Source: Pseudomonas sp. GM49 (lineage in GTDB: Bacteria > Pseudomonadota > Gammaproteobacteria > Pseudomonadales > Pseudomonadaceae). From it: a DNA stretch of 60,843 nucleotides. Position numbers and translations under genes: made by a program. Numbering within the stretch: the first letter of the stretch is position 1; each line of letters opens with the position of its first letter. Positions 1 to 8,963 of the stretch are shown here, piece by piece. The notes below the pieces were generated by a model. The model saw only the letters and a program-made list of their open reading frames with translations. It was not told the origin of the DNA and searched no databases. Where the stretch lies: assembly GCF_000282355.1 (NCBI RefSeq), contig NZ_AKJL01000307.1, forward strand, positions 1 to 60,843. Direction: 5' to 3'.

Positions 1-47
1 TGCAAAAGGTTACCGACTGGCACCGACGGCGTCCTGCCGGTCTCTGA
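1..47 (+). CDS. 3' end of an upstream gene (partial)
   Basis: In frame 3 the first 47 bases read as a short C-terminal tail ending ...HRRRPAGL and a TGA stop. A clear terminator hairpin starts 16 bases later, which is where a gene end would be expected. The fragment is too short to assign to a family, and the frame choice rests only on the stop-terminator spacing. Confidence 0.25.
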   Translation, partial: QKVTDWHRRRPAGL

Positions 48-62
48 TGACTCCTTGGTTTG

Positions 63-90
63 CCCGTGCCATTTGGCACGGGTTTTTTTT
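63..90 (+). terminator. Rho-independent terminator
   Basis: A perfect inverted repeat (CCCGTGCC, short ATT loop, GGCACGGG) is followed directly by eight T residues. It closes the gene that enters from the left edge. Confidence 0.85.
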
Positions 91-243
91 GCCTGCGTTG
101 TGCCAGCAGGATTTTGCGCTGTCGGGATAAGCCTGTAGCCCAAGGGAGCGCCGACACCCACCAAGGCTTTCTATGATCGGCCCATGTCAATAATCCGGCC
201 GCTTACGGCCGTAGCCCGATGCCTGCCAGGGAGCCGAACTCTC

Positions 244-1269
244 ATGAACGATAAACAGCACCAAGTCACTGTCAATTTCTCCGATGGCGTCAGCCGTAGC
301 TTTAGCGTCGCCGAACAAACCAACATTCTTGATGCCGCGCTCGCAGCGGAAATTCCATTGCTCTATCAATGCCGTTCCGGTAGCTGTTCAAGCTGTATCG
401 CCCAACTCGCAGGCGGCGATGCGCGCACCCGCCCGGGCGCCAGCTCGACGCTGCTGGCCAGCGAGTACAGCGCCGGACAGCGCCTGCTGTGTCTCTGCCA
501 AGCGCAGTCCGACTGCACTTTCGATGTCGCTTACAGCAGCGAAGTCGGCTCCAGCACGGCGCAGCAAGTGCACGTCTTCGTCAACGCTGTCGAGCGTATT
601 GCCAGCAATGTGATGCGCCTGACCCTGGAGTTGGCCGATGGCGACTGGCTGGAATTCCGACCCGGCCAGTTCATGCAGATTGAAGTGCCCGGTTATGGCG
701 TGGTGCGCAGTTACTCACCCTCGAGCACTGCAGCGCAGCTGCCGACGCTGGAGTTCCTGGTCCGCCTGTTACCGGGCGGCGCCATGTCCAGCTATCTGGA
801 AGAGAAGGCTACGAATGAGGACGTGCTGACGCTGAGCGGCCCTTATGGCGCGTTTTTTCTGCGCGAGGAGAAACGTCGCGCGCCACATATTTTCGTCGCC
901 GGTGGCACCGGCCTGGCGCCGATTCTGTCGATGATCGATGCCTTGCGCCAAGGCAGCGGACGCAAGCCGCCGATGCTGCTCAGCTTCGGTTGCGCGGTCC
1001 CGGACGCGCTGTTCTGTCTCGAGGACATTGAACTGCGCCAGCAATGGCTGCCAAGCCTTGAGGCGCGGATCTGTGTCGATCGCGAGCCGCGTGACGGCCT
1101 GCACCAGGGCAGCCCGGTCAGCGCGCTGCGCGAGGGCGATGTGAGTGCCGACACGGTCGCCTATCTCTGTGGCCCGCAGCCGATGATCGATGCCGCTACA
1201 ACGCGGCTGATCGAGCTGGGCGCCAATCCCGCGAACATCTTCGCCGAACAGTTTGTGGCCAGCCACTAA
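244..1269 (+). CDS. Ferredoxin-NAD(P)H oxidoreductase component of an oxygenase
   Basis: This 341-residue protein would carry electrons from NAD(P)H through FAD to a [2Fe-2S] centre and on to a terminal oxygenase. Domain order is N-terminal plant-type ferredoxin (Cys pattern CRSGSCSSC with a later fourth Cys, residues about 43-80), a FAD-binding barrel with RSYSPSS, then an NAD-binding domain with GGTGLAP and CGPQPM. This is the benzoate dioxygenase reductase layout. The ATG at 244 is preferred over the upstream start at 184 because an AGGGAG ribosome site sits just before it. The partner oxygenase is not in this window; the next gene follows after 10 bp. The substrate is unknown. Confidence 0.85.
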   Translation: MNDKQHQVTVNFSDGVSRSFSVAEQTNILDAALAAEIPLLYQCRSGSCSSCIAQLAGGDARTRPGASSTLLASEYSAGQRLLCLCQAQSDCTFDVAYSSEVGSSTAQQVHVFVNAVERIASNVMRLTLELADGDWLEFRPGQFMQIEVPGYGVVRSYSPSSTAAQLPTLEFLVRLLPGGAMSSYLEEKATNEDVLTLSGPYGAFFLREEKRRAPHIFVAGGTGLAPILSMIDALRQGSGRKPPMLLSFGCAVPDALFCLEDIELRQQWLPSLEARICVDREPRDGLHQGSPVSALREGDVSADTVAYLCGPQPMIDAATTRLIELGANPANIFAEQFVASH

Positions 1270-1279
1270 GGAACCCGCC

Positions 1280-2617
1280 ATGCAATCCACCATGCAATCC
1301 ACTGCGGCCGTCAACTTCTCCACCGAGCAAATGAAGTGGTATGAACAGGCCTGCGCCAGGATCGACCCCAAACGCCTGCAGAGCTTGTTGTACACCATCA
1401 CCAACATCCATAGCCCTACTGGTGCGGCCCGTGCAGCCAGCGAGCACATGAAGGGCTACCTCGAAAGCATTGGCATGGCCGCACGTTATCAGCCAATGAG
1501 TTTCACCAGTGGCAATGTGTTGGCCGAACTGCGCGGCAGCGGCGGCGGCGCCAGCGTTCTCTTGTATTCACCGATCGATACCCACCTGGAGCTGGACGAA
1601 GCCGAGAAGATCCTCACCGGTCCCGCCGACGAAGCGGACATGCAGCCATCGGCGCAGCAGATCGATGACTGGGTTTTCGGCCTTGGCGCTTCCAATCCCA
1701 AAGGCATGATCGCTACCCTCACCGAGGTGGCCACTGCACTGATCGAGGCCGAAGTACCGCTGGTTGGCGACCTGCTGGTCGGCCTGGCCGATGGCGGCAT
1801 GCCGGTGGACATTTCCGCCCGCCAACATGCCGGTATGTCCAATGGCGTGACACACCTGATCAACCGTGGCGGCGCGCCTGACTTCGCTATCGTGATGAAG
1901 CCTTGGAACTGGGTGTATCACGAGGAACCTGGCATGGGCTGGTTCAAGCTGCGCGTGCACGGAACCCTCGGCTATGCCGGCGTTCCCCGTGGCACGCCGG
2001 GCTTCCGTAGTTCGGTGGTGCCGGCGGCGACGGTGATCCAGGACCTCGAGCAGTGGATCATTGAGTATGCCGAGCGCAACACGTCCGGGCAGATCAAGCC
2101 GCACGGCTGGATCGCCGGGGTGCGCGGTGGCAATCCGGAACGCCCGGCCTTTCCATCGGCGGTTACCGAGATCTTCTTCGACGTGCGGATCAACCCGCGC
2201 ACCAGCCCCGCCGAGGTCAAGACGCAGTTTGCCGAGTTCGTCCGCGATCTGCAGGCGCGACGCCCGGAACTGGTCCTCGACTGGGAGATGTACGGCTCGG
2301 TGGCCGGCGGTAGCACCGATGCACAGAACTGGATCGTGCAGTCCGCCCGGCGTGGCTGGGAGCATATCGAGCGGCGTCCCCATGGCGAGGCCGACCTGCT
2401 CGGCGGGCAAACCGACGGTGCCGCGCTGCGTCGTCTCGGCATCCCCACTGCGCGCATCGGCTGGCCATGGCCGGCCGAAGGTGCACCGCTGCCGGTCGCC
2501 GAGGGGCTTGGGGGCATGGGCGCGACCTACATCCCGGATCTGCTGCCGTGCGCCAAGAAAATCATGTACGCACTGATCGACACCCTGACCCGGCCTCGTA
2601 GCGAGTTGGGCCTGTAG
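1280..2617 (+). CDS. M20-peptidase-like protein lacking the metal ligands
   Basis: The 445-residue protein has the overall M20/ArgE-DapE shape, including a central dimerisation-like region and a C-terminal return to the catalytic fold. The usual metal-binding motifs are altered. The first motif, normally HxD, reads SPID (97-100). The GxGxxDxKG motif reads GLGASNPKG (134-142) with Asn for Asp. The Glu-Glu pair region reads ADGGMP (170-175), and no late ligand His is evident in the C-terminal GLGGMGATY stretch. It may be a non-hydrolytic or divergent enzyme. The start follows an AAGGA ribosome site, and the spacing suggests co-transcription with the reductase upstream. Its end abuts the integrase/tRNA repeat at 2617. 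Confidence 0.7.
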   Translation: MQSTMQSTAAVNFSTEQMKWYEQACARIDPKRLQSLLYTITNIHSPTGAARAASEHMKGYLESIGMAARYQPMSFTSGNVLAELRGSGGGASVLLYSPIDTHLELDEAEKILTGPADEADMQPSAQQIDDWVFGLGASNPKGMIATLTEVATALIEAEVPLVGDLLVGLADGGMPVDISARQHAGMSNGVTHLINRGGAPDFAIVMKPWNWVYHEEPGMGWFKLRVHGTLGYAGVPRGTPGFRSSVVPAATVIQDLEQWIIEYAERNTSGQIKPHGWIAGVRGGNPERPAFPSAVTEIFFDVRINPRTSPAEVKTQFAEFVRDLQARRPELVLDWEMYGSVAGGSTDAQNWIVQSARRGWEHIERRPHGEADLLGGQTDGAALRRLGIPTARIGWPWPAEGAPLPVAEGLGGMGATYIPDLLPCAKKIMYALIDTLTRPRSELGL

Positions 2618-2861
2618 TCAGCGACTCGAGTTCTTTGATGGTAATTTTGGCCATGAAATGGGTTCCCCCTACTTTTCCCCCCACAAAAACGTCGGCTCTT
2701 GATGGGTGTTCCTGGACACTCGTAGAGCAGAACACCGCTGGAGCTCAGTAAATACTGGATTCGAAGAATCCAGGGTGAAACTTTGGAGTCTTTCAATAAG
2801 TATGCAAAAGGAGATGGGGCGCTAGGGGGCGAGTGTTCGAATCACTCCGTCCCGACCATAT
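2617..2861. repeat. Left copy of 245-bp att-like repeat (integrase start + tRNA-Pro 3' end)
   Basis: This stretch is nearly identical to 35893-36138, with about a dozen substitutions or single-base gaps. It contains, on the minus strand, about the first 12 codons of a P4-type integrase (starting at 2654, MAKITIKELESL) and its leader. It ends with a tRNA-like 3' segment at 2813-2858: the anticodon loop ATGGGG, T arm GAGTG-TTCGAAT-CACTC, and acceptor CGTCCCG-ACCA. C1-G72 type pairing with A73 and a GGG anticodon point to tRNA-Pro. The 5' half of the tRNA is absent, so this is a junction (attR-like) and not a working tRNA gene. Confidence 0.8.
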
Positions 2862-2868
2862 AATTCAA

Positions 2869-2908
2869 GGGGTTGCGAGATTTATCTCGCGACCCCTTTT
2901 TATTTTTC
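2869..2908. terminator. Strong hairpin with T-run after the tRNA fragment
   Basis: The arms GGGGTTGCGAGA and TCTCGCGACCCC pair perfectly around a TTTA loop and are followed by a T-run. It sits 10 bases after the CCA of the tRNA-like fragment, as a tRNA gene terminator would. The rest of 2909-3027 shows nothing I can assign. Confidence 0.8.
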
Positions 2909-3027
2909 TTCGTTTTTACCCCTACGAAACGACTGGCTCTTGGTGGAATCCTCACCGCTTTCGTGTGAGCAGACGTCCGTTGTTGTAACGCCTGGGTGAT
3001 CTTCGGTTCACCTGTTTCTGATAAGCG

Positions 3028-3624
3028 TCAGACTGGCGTCCCATCCGTTGCCAACCCCGAAAACTCCTCCATTGCATCCAGCAACGCCTCGTTAAAGTAA
3101 GCCTTCGATGCCCGGTCACACAGGATGAACAAGCTCGGCTGTTGCAGGGTACTGGCGTTGATCACGATAACGTTGATGCGTGCCGCCGAAGTTTGTGCCA
3201 CTGCTCCGGGGCCGAAGACTTGAGGGCTCAAGTCGACACCACAGAGTTTGGCCATGACGTCGCTGAGGTGTTCACCACCGAGCTGAAACCAGGCATGGCT
3301 GTCCTGGCGTGGCAGCAGGTAATTGGCCTTGTGATCCAGCTCCCAGCGGGCCTCTTCAGCGGCAATGCGTTCACCCTGATCCCGTGGGCTCCCCAGCAAC
3401 AGGTACTCGGTCTGGGACAGGCGCGCCACGCAGCTGCTGTCCTCCTGGGTGATGGCGCGGTTGGGGGCGTCGGGCAGCACGAAGTGGCGGCTGAGCAAAT
3501 ACTGCGCGCTATGGGCGCCGCGAAAACCGAGCCGAGGCAGATCGGTGAGGTCTGTCAGCGTACAGGCAGACAATAGGGCCAGGGACGGCTGGCCGAGGTT
3601 ATGTTGTTCTATCAGACTGGTCAT
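3028..3624 (-). CDS. mgdD: N-methylglutamate dehydrogenase, SoxG-like (gamma) subunit
   Basis: A 198-residue protein of the sarcosine oxidase gamma (SoxG) family, the small folate-side partner of heterotetrameric oxidases. It is the last gene of a six-gene minus-strand operon (purU-folD-mgdA-mgdB-mgdC-mgdD), starting 3 bp after the large subunit ends. Sequence alone would allow sarcosine oxidase. The neighbouring gmaS and mgsABC genes make N-methylglutamate dehydrogenase the better call. No transmembrane or signal segments are visible. The gamma family is poorly conserved, so the assignment rests largely on its place beside the three other subunits. Confidence 0.75.
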   Translation of the reverse strand: MTSLIEQHNLGQPSLALLSACTLTDLTDLPRLGFRGAHSAQYLLSRHFVLPDAPNRAITQEDSSCVARLSQTEYLLLGSPRDQGERIAAEEARWELDHKANYLLPRQDSHAWFQLGGEHLSDVMAKLCGVDLSPQVFGPGAVAQTSAARINVIVINASTLQQPSLFILCDRASKAYFNEALLDAMEEFSGLATDGTPV

Positions 3625-3627
3625 GGC

Positions 3628-6525
3628 TCAAAGCTCCTGGCGTTGGTTGACGGGATCGAAGAAGGGCAACTGCACCACCTCGGCCTGGACCACGATGCCA
3701 CCCTCGACGCGGATTGGAATGCGCTGCCCCGGCGTGCTTTGGTCGATGCCGGCGTAAGCCAGGCCGATGATCTGGCCGAGGGTGGCGGAGTATTCGCAGG
3801 AGGTGACGCTGCCGCTGATGTCCGGGCCGTTCAGCACCAGATGGCCTTCCAGCGGTTGCAGGCTGCCCTTGGGCAACGTGAAGCCCACGAGTTTGCGTTT
3901 TTGTGGCTGGGCTTCGAGGATATCCACCGAGCGCCGGCCGACGAAGAATGGCTTGTTGCGACTGACCGCCCAACCCATGTCGATTTCCGCCGGATGGGTC
4001 ATGCCATCGGTATCCTGGCTGATGATCACATGGCCTTTTTCCAGGCGCAGCAGACGCTGGGTTTCGACGCCGAAGGGACGTATGTCGTGTGCTTTTCCAG
4101 CCTCGATCAGCGCGTCCCAAAGTTTCAGCCCGTGACGCGCGGGTACGTGAATTTCATAACCCAGTTCGCCGACGAAACCGACTCGCAATAACCTGGCCTT
4201 GATGCCGGCAACCGTACCTTGGCGGACGCCCAGATAAGGGAACGCTGCGGCGCTCAGATCCAGATCGGTGCAGACTTTCTCCAGCACCTGGCGTGAATCC
4301 GGACCGGCAACGTTGACTGCGCAGACAGCGGCGGTGACGTTGGCGACGTCCACGTCCAGGCGCCATTGTGCGTTCCACTTGAGCATTTGCTGATAGATGC
4401 GGTCGACGCCGCTTGTGGTGGCGGTGACATAGAAATGATTCTCGGCGAAACGAGCGCACACACCGTCATCGATCACCACTCCATGCTCGTTGGTCATCAG
4501 TGCATAGCGAGAACGGCCGATCGGCTGTTTCAGGAAAGCGAAGGTGTACATGCGGTTGAGCAATTCGGCGGCGTCCGGACCACGTACATCGAGACCGCCC
4601 AGGGTCGAGACATCGATGATCCCGACCTTGTTGCGTACGTGCAGCGCCTCGGCTTGCATGCAGGCTTCGCGATCCCTGGCATTGCCATAGTAGGCCGGCC
4701 GTTGCCAAATCCCGGCGGGCATCATCTTCGCCCCGGCTTGTACATGCCGGGCGTGCATCGGTGTCTGGCGGTAAGGGTCGAAAGCCCTGCCGGCAACATG
4801 CGCCAGTTTTTCCGCCACAAAGGGCGGGCGTGCCGTGGTGACGCCGGTTTCACTGATATTGCGCTGGGTGGCCCAGGCGACCAGCCGGGCGGTCGGCAAC
4901 GCTGAGTGACGGCCCTGGGAAGGGCCCATGCCCACTGTGGAGTAGCGCTTGACCAGTTGCACGTCGCGATAGCCGATCCGGGTGGCATTGACGATGTCCG
5001 CCACTTGCAGGTCCTCGTCGAAGTCGACGAAGTCCTTGCCCTTGGGGTGGGGGAAGATCGGCCAGTTGAAGTTGACCCGATTTTCGCCGCCCAAGGGTGC
5101 GCGCTGTGCGCCGACCGCCAGGCCCAGGGCCCGCGCGGCATCCGCCCCGGCATTCACGCCGTCGGCGATGACATTGTCGAGGCGGTGACGCCCATTGACC
5201 GAACCGGCCACCGCGAGGTTCAGCGGCAGGCCGCTGAGCGTGAACTCGGCACGCTGATCGTCGTAGGCCAGCTTGCCGCCTGCCTGGCACAGCAGTTGAT
5301 AGACCGGCATGTAACCGGCGGACATGCACAGCAAGTCGCAATCCAGGCGTTGTCCGCTTTCTGCGACCTGACCCTGGGCGGTGATCTTGCGCACATCGAC
5401 GCCGTTGATATGACGCATGCCTTTCTCGTGCAGCGCCTCATACACGGTGCTGTTGCGCTGGCAAGTGATCTTGCACTGAGCCAGTGCTTGCAGCAGTGAC
5501 TCATCGCCAGGACCGTGACGCAAGTCCACCACCGCGGCGACTTCCACGCCCTGATCATACAGATCGAGCGCGGCGAGGTAACCGTCGTCATTACCCGTCA
5601 GCACCACCGCGCGTTTGCCGGGTTTGACGGCATACAGTTTCATCAAGCGTTGCGCCGCGCTGGTGAGCATCACGCCGGGCAAGTCGTTGTTGCGAAACAC
5701 CACCGGTTGGTCGAAGGCACCACTGCACACCAGGCATTGGCGGGCGCGCACTTTGTACATGCGCTTGCCCTGGATCACCGGCAGATAGTTGTCGGTGAAC
5801 CAGGCGTTGCAGGTCGCCTCGGTCAGGATCCGGATATTGGCGTGTTGCTCCACCGCAGACAACAGTTCGCGGCGCAGGGCTTCGGCTCTTTTGCCTTCGA
5901 TATCGAAACGGGCATAGGTCAACGAACCACCGAGAATCGGTTGCTGTTCGATGAGCAACACCTTCGCCCCGGCATTGGCCGCCGTCAGTGCCGCATTCAG
6001 CCCGGCCGGCCCGGCGCCGATCACGGCAACGTCGGTGAACAGGTAAGCCTTGTCGTAATACTCGGGCTGGAAGGTCAGGTCGAGTACACCGAGGCCGGCC
6101 TTCTTTCGAATGATCGGTTCCCAGATTTTCCACATGCCCTTGGGCTTGTAGAAGGATCGGTAGTAAAAGCCCACCGGCATGAATTTTGAGAACTTGCCCA
6201 GGTAGGCATCGCGATCGTTGTCCAGCGAGCCGTTGACGTTCTGTGCCGTCACCTGCAAACCGGCCGACAGCGCGAATGCATCGGCCAGCACATTCGGTTC
6301 CCGGGGCAGTTGCACCAGGCTGTTGGCGTCTTGCCCGGCCATGGTCAGCGGGCCGCGCGGGCGGTGGTATTTGAACGAGCGCGAGATCAGGAAGCGTCCA
6401 TTGGCCAACAAGGCGCTGGCGATGCTGTCGCCTTGCAAGCCTTGATAGCGATGACCGTCGAAACTGAAATCCAGCGGCTGATCACGGTCGATCAGCAGGC
6501 CCATCGGGGCGGGTAGGCGATTCAT
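3628..6525 (-). CDS. mgdC: N-methylglutamate dehydrogenase, SoxA-like (alpha) subunit
   Basis: This 965-residue subunit has an N-terminal ferredoxin-like domain (about 1-100), a central FAD/NAD-type Rossmann domain with GAGPAG at 170-175, and a C-terminal GcvT-like tetrahydrofolate domain (about 580-960) with GELGYEIHVP. In this family one subunit oxidises the N-methyl group and this one hands the C1 unit to tetrahydrofolate, giving methylene-THF. Length matches SoxA. Its start overlaps the end of mgdB by 4 bp, so translation is probably coupled. The expected substrate here is N-methylglutamate, releasing glutamate; sarcosine oxidase alpha is the alternative. Confidence 0.82.
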   Translation of the reverse strand: MNRLPAPMGLLIDRDQPLDFSFDGHRYQGLQGDSIASALLANGRFLISRSFKYHRPRGPLTMAGQDANSLVQLPREPNVLADAFALSAGLQVTAQNVNGSLDNDRDAYLGKFSKFMPVGFYYRSFYKPKGMWKIWEPIIRKKAGLGVLDLTFQPEYYDKAYLFTDVAVIGAGPAGLNAALTAANAGAKVLLIEQQPILGGSLTYARFDIEGKRAEALRRELLSAVEQHANIRILTEATCNAWFTDNYLPVIQGKRMYKVRARQCLVCSGAFDQPVVFRNNDLPGVMLTSAAQRLMKLYAVKPGKRAVVLTGNDDGYLAALDLYDQGVEVAAVVDLRHGPGDESLLQALAQCKITCQRNSTVYEALHEKGMRHINGVDVRKITAQGQVAESGQRLDCDLLCMSAGYMPVYQLLCQAGGKLAYDDQRAEFTLSGLPLNLAVAGSVNGRHRLDNVIADGVNAGADAARALGLAVGAQRAPLGGENRVNFNWPIFPHPKGKDFVDFDEDLQVADIVNATRIGYRDVQLVKRYSTVGMGPSQGRHSALPTARLVAWATQRNISETGVTTARPPFVAEKLAHVAGRAFDPYRQTPMHARHVQAGAKMMPAGIWQRPAYYGNARDREACMQAEALHVRNKVGIIDVSTLGGLDVRGPDAAELLNRMYTFAFLKQPIGRSRYALMTNEHGVVIDDGVCARFAENHFYVTATTSGVDRIYQQMLKWNAQWRLDVDVANVTAAVCAVNVAGPDSRQVLEKVCTDLDLSAAAFPYLGVRQGTVAGIKARLLRVGFVGELGYEIHVPARHGLKLWDALIEAGKAHDIRPFGVETQRLLRLEKGHVIISQDTDGMTHPAEIDMGWAVSRNKPFFVGRRSVDILEAQPQKRKLVGFTLPKGSLQPLEGHLVLNGPDISGSVTSCEYSATLGQIIGLAYAGIDQSTPGQRIPIRVEGGIVVQAEVVQLPFFDPVNQRQEL

Positions 6526-6821
6526 CCTGCGATCTCCTTGGCGGCGCTGAAGTCGACGCGGGCGGTGAAGAGTTCTTTGGGGTCGAAGGTGCGAAGAATT
6601 TCATCGCTGACGGTGTGACGCTCCGCGAGAAACCAGTAGCTGGACGGCGTATGCATCCACCATTCGCGCACCACCCCGGCGAGGTTGTCGGTGTTGAACA
6701 CGTAGTCGGCCCATTCGGCATCGCTGCAACGAACGGGATCGGGCATTGGCTTGAACTCGCCGCCGTAAGTGAATTCGCTGATATTCCGCGGCCCGTTGAG
6801 CGGGCAATTGATGATTTTCAT
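6522..6821 (-). CDS. mgdB: N-methylglutamate dehydrogenase, SoxD-like (delta) subunit
   Basis: A 99-residue protein of the sarcosine oxidase delta family, recognisable from ISEFTYGGE near the N-terminus and the EWADYVFN segment. SoxD proteins usually carry a zinc motif of the form CPxCGxR. Here the corresponding stretch reads CPLNGPR, so the second Cys is missing and the zinc site is probably lost. This departs from typical SoxD and fits a dehydrogenase with another substrate. It lies between the beta and alpha subunit genes, 13 bp after mgdA, and overlaps mgdC by 4 bp. Confidence 0.78.
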   Translation of the reverse strand: MKIINCPLNGPRNISEFTYGGEFKPMPDPVRCSDAEWADYVFNTDNLAGVVREWWMHTPSSYWFLAERHTVSDEILRTFDPKELFTARVDFSAAKEIAG

Positions 6822-6834
6822 AGTCCGCTCTCCG

Positions 6835-8076
6835 TCAGTGACTGGCCGCCGTAGCGCCCATTTCGTTGACTTGCTGGAAGGTCGAAAAGCGTTCGAGGCC
6901 GAAAGGTTTGATCAGATCCGGCACCTTGCCGCCGCTGGCCACCAGTTCGGCCATGGTCTTTCCGCAGATCGGTGTAGCCTTGAAACCCCAGGTGCCCCAA
7001 CCGGCGTCGAGGTAGTAATTTTTCACAGGCGAAAGCCCCATGATCGGGCTGTAATCCGGGGTCATGTCGGTGATCCCGGCCCATTGGCGCATCAGCTTGG
7101 CGTTGGCCAGAAACGGGAACATTTCGATGGCGTGGGCCAGCAGGCTTTCCTTCAGATCGAGCGTGGAGCGGGTGTTGAACAGCGGATAAGGATCGGAGCC
7201 GCCGCCGAACACCACCTCGCCGCGGCTGGTCTGCTGCACGTAACAATGCAGTGCCGAAGAACTCACCAGCGGATCGAGAAACGGCTTGAACGGTTGGGTG
7301 ACCATGGCTTGCAGCGGGAAAGTCTGGATCGGTGAACGGATTCCGGCCTTGGCCATCAGCAACGAACTGTGCCCGGCGATTGCCTGCACGGCGCAGCCGC
7401 ACTTGATGGTCCCGCGATTGGTCTTGACCGCGGTGATCGCACCGTTCTCGATGATCAGGTCCTGGACTTCGGTGAGCTGATGAATTTCTACGCCGCGTTT
7501 GGCCGCCTGCTTGGCGTAGCCCCAGGCGACGGCGTCGTGACGCGCGGTGGCACCGTCGATGTGCCAAAGCCCGGCAAGCACCGGCAGGTGACCGGGGTCG
7601 AGGTTGAGGCTGGGCACCAGTTCGCGAATCTGCTGGCGGTCGATCATTTCGCTGCGACCACCGAAGTGCTTGTTGACCTCGGCCCGCTGGCGGAACGAAC
7701 GCACGGTGGCATCGGTATGGGCCAGGGTCAGTTGGCCACGCTCGGAGTACATGATGTTGAAATCGAATTCGTTGGACAGGGACTGGAACATCCGCACCGA
7801 CTCTGCGTAAAAACGCACGCCTTCGCTGGTCAGGTAGTTGGAGCGGATCACCGCGGTGTTGCGCGCGGTATTGCCACCGCCCAGATAGGACTTCTCCAAT
7901 ACCGCGATGTTGGTGATGCCGTGGTATTTGGCCAGGTAATAGGCGGTGGCCAGGCCGTGCCCGCCAGCACCAATGATCACCACGTCATAGCTCGGCTTGA
8001 GTTCCCGCGGCGGCGGTAGATCGACGTCCACCGGGTACTCCGAACTCAGCCCGTATTTCAATAGATTGAACGGCAT
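6835..8076 (-). CDS. mgdA: N-methylglutamate dehydrogenase, SoxB-like (beta) catalytic subunit
   Basis: A 413-residue flavoprotein of the D-amino acid oxidase/SoxB family. The dinucleotide-binding motif GAGGHG is at 36-41, followed by the GGGNTARNT signature that holds the covalent flavin region in SoxB proteins. The C-terminal GWGTWGFKATP segment is also typical. It would oxidise the N-methyl group of N-methylglutamate. The first 25 residues differ from the classical SoxB N-terminus. Its start overlaps the end of folD by 19 bp, tying production of the enzyme to the C1-folate gene. Confidence 0.82.
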   Translation of the reverse strand: MPFNLLKYGLSSEYPVDVDLPPPRELKPSYDVVIIGAGGHGLATAYYLAKYHGITNIAVLEKSYLGGGNTARNTAVIRSNYLTSEGVRFYAESVRMFQSLSNEFDFNIMYSERGQLTLAHTDATVRSFRQRAEVNKHFGGRSEMIDRQQIRELVPSLNLDPGHLPVLAGLWHIDGATARHDAVAWGYAKQAAKRGVEIHQLTEVQDLIIENGAITAVKTNRGTIKCGCAVQAIAGHSSLLMAKAGIRSPIQTFPLQAMVTQPFKPFLDPLVSSSALHCYVQQTSRGEVVFGGGSDPYPLFNTRSTLDLKESLLAHAIEMFPFLANAKLMRQWAGITDMTPDYSPIMGLSPVKNYYLDAGWGTWGFKATPICGKTMAELVASGGKVPDLIKPFGLERFSTFQQVNEMGATAASH

Positions 8077-8963
8077 AGAGCCTCCGATTGGCTGCGTCGA
8101 GCCTGATGTTGCGCAAGGGCTGCGGCCACGGTGTTTTTCATCAAAAAGGCAATGGTCATCGGGCCGACACCGCCGGGCACCGGGGTGATCGCTGCGACGT
8201 GGGGCAGGGCGCTGTCGAAATCGACGTCGCCCACCAGACGGCTGCGGCCCTGGTCGTCGATGCGGTTGATGCCGACATCAATCACCACCGCGCCGGGCTT
8301 CAGCCAGCTGGCGTCGATCAGTTTCGGCCGCCCTACGGCGGCGATGACGATGTCGGCCTGACGGCACAAGCCCTGCGGATCCGGACTGCGCGAATGCAGT
8401 ACGGTCACCGAACAATCGGCCTTGAGTAGCAGGGCCGCCATGGGTTTGCCAACGATGTTCGAGCGGCCTATCACCACTGCGTGTTTACCGCGCAGATCGC
8501 CGCAGGTCTGTTCCAACAGGTACAGGCAACCGCTGGGCGTGCAGGGGGCCAGCACGGTGCGGCCCTGACTGAGGCCACCGACGTTTTCACTGTGAAAACC
8601 GTCGACGTCCTTGGCCGGGGCGATGGCCTCCAGGGCGCGCAATTCGTCAATGTGAACCGGCAACGGCAATTGCAGCAGAATGCCGTTGATCAAAGAGTCG
8701 GCATTCAGCGTGGCGATCAGGTTCAGCAGTTGTTCGGTGCTGGTGTCGCTGGGCAGTCGATGCTCCACGGAGCGAATGCCTACCTCTTCAGCGCGCAGGA
8801 TCTTGTTGCGCACGTAAACCTGGCTGGCCGGGTCGCTGCCCACCAGAATCACCGCCAGGGCCGGTTGGATGTCTTGCTCGCGAAGGCCGTCCACGTCCTT
8901 GCGAACCTGGATCAACACACGCGCGGCAGCGGCTTTGCCGTCAATCAGTCGGGGCGTGTTCAT
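8058..8963 (-). CDS. folD: Methylene-THF dehydrogenase / methenyl-THF cyclohydrolase (copy 1)
   Basis: This 301-residue bifunctional enzyme converts methylene-THF to formyl-THF. The FolD signatures are present: YVRNK with the catalytic Lys, QLPLP, GRSNIVGKPM for the dinucleotide, and PVPGGVGPMT near the end. It sits between purU and mgdA with a 4-bp ATGA overlap on one side and a 19-bp overlap on the other, so it most likely processes the methylene-THF made by MgdABCD. A second copy is at 16995-17927. The core housekeeping FolD may be elsewhere in the genome. Confidence 0.92.
   Translation of the reverse strand: MNTPRLIDGKAAAARVLIQVRKDVDGLREQDIQPALAVILVGSDPASQVYVRNKILRAEEVGIRSVEHRLPSDTSTEQLLNLIATLNADSLINGILLQLPLPVHIDELRALEAIAPAKDVDGFHSENVGGLSQGRTVLAPCTPSGCLYLLEQTCGDLRGKHAVVIGRSNIVGKPMAALLLKADCSVTVLHSRSPDPQGLCRQADIVIAAVGRPKLIDASWLKPGAVVIDVGINRIDDQGRSRLVGDVDFDSALPHVAAITPVPGGVGPMTIAFLMKNTVAAALAQHQARRSQSEALCRSIY

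Noticed and set aside
2813..2858. Functional tRNA gene
   Set aside because: Only the 3' half exists, and the anticodon stem cannot pair; the same holds for 36091-36135.
3028..8076. Calling the four subunits sarcosine oxidase (soxBDAG)
   Set aside because: No glyA or betaine genes are adjacent, while gmaS and mgsABC are; the N-terminus of the beta subunit and the missing zinc motif in delta also differ from typical Sox.
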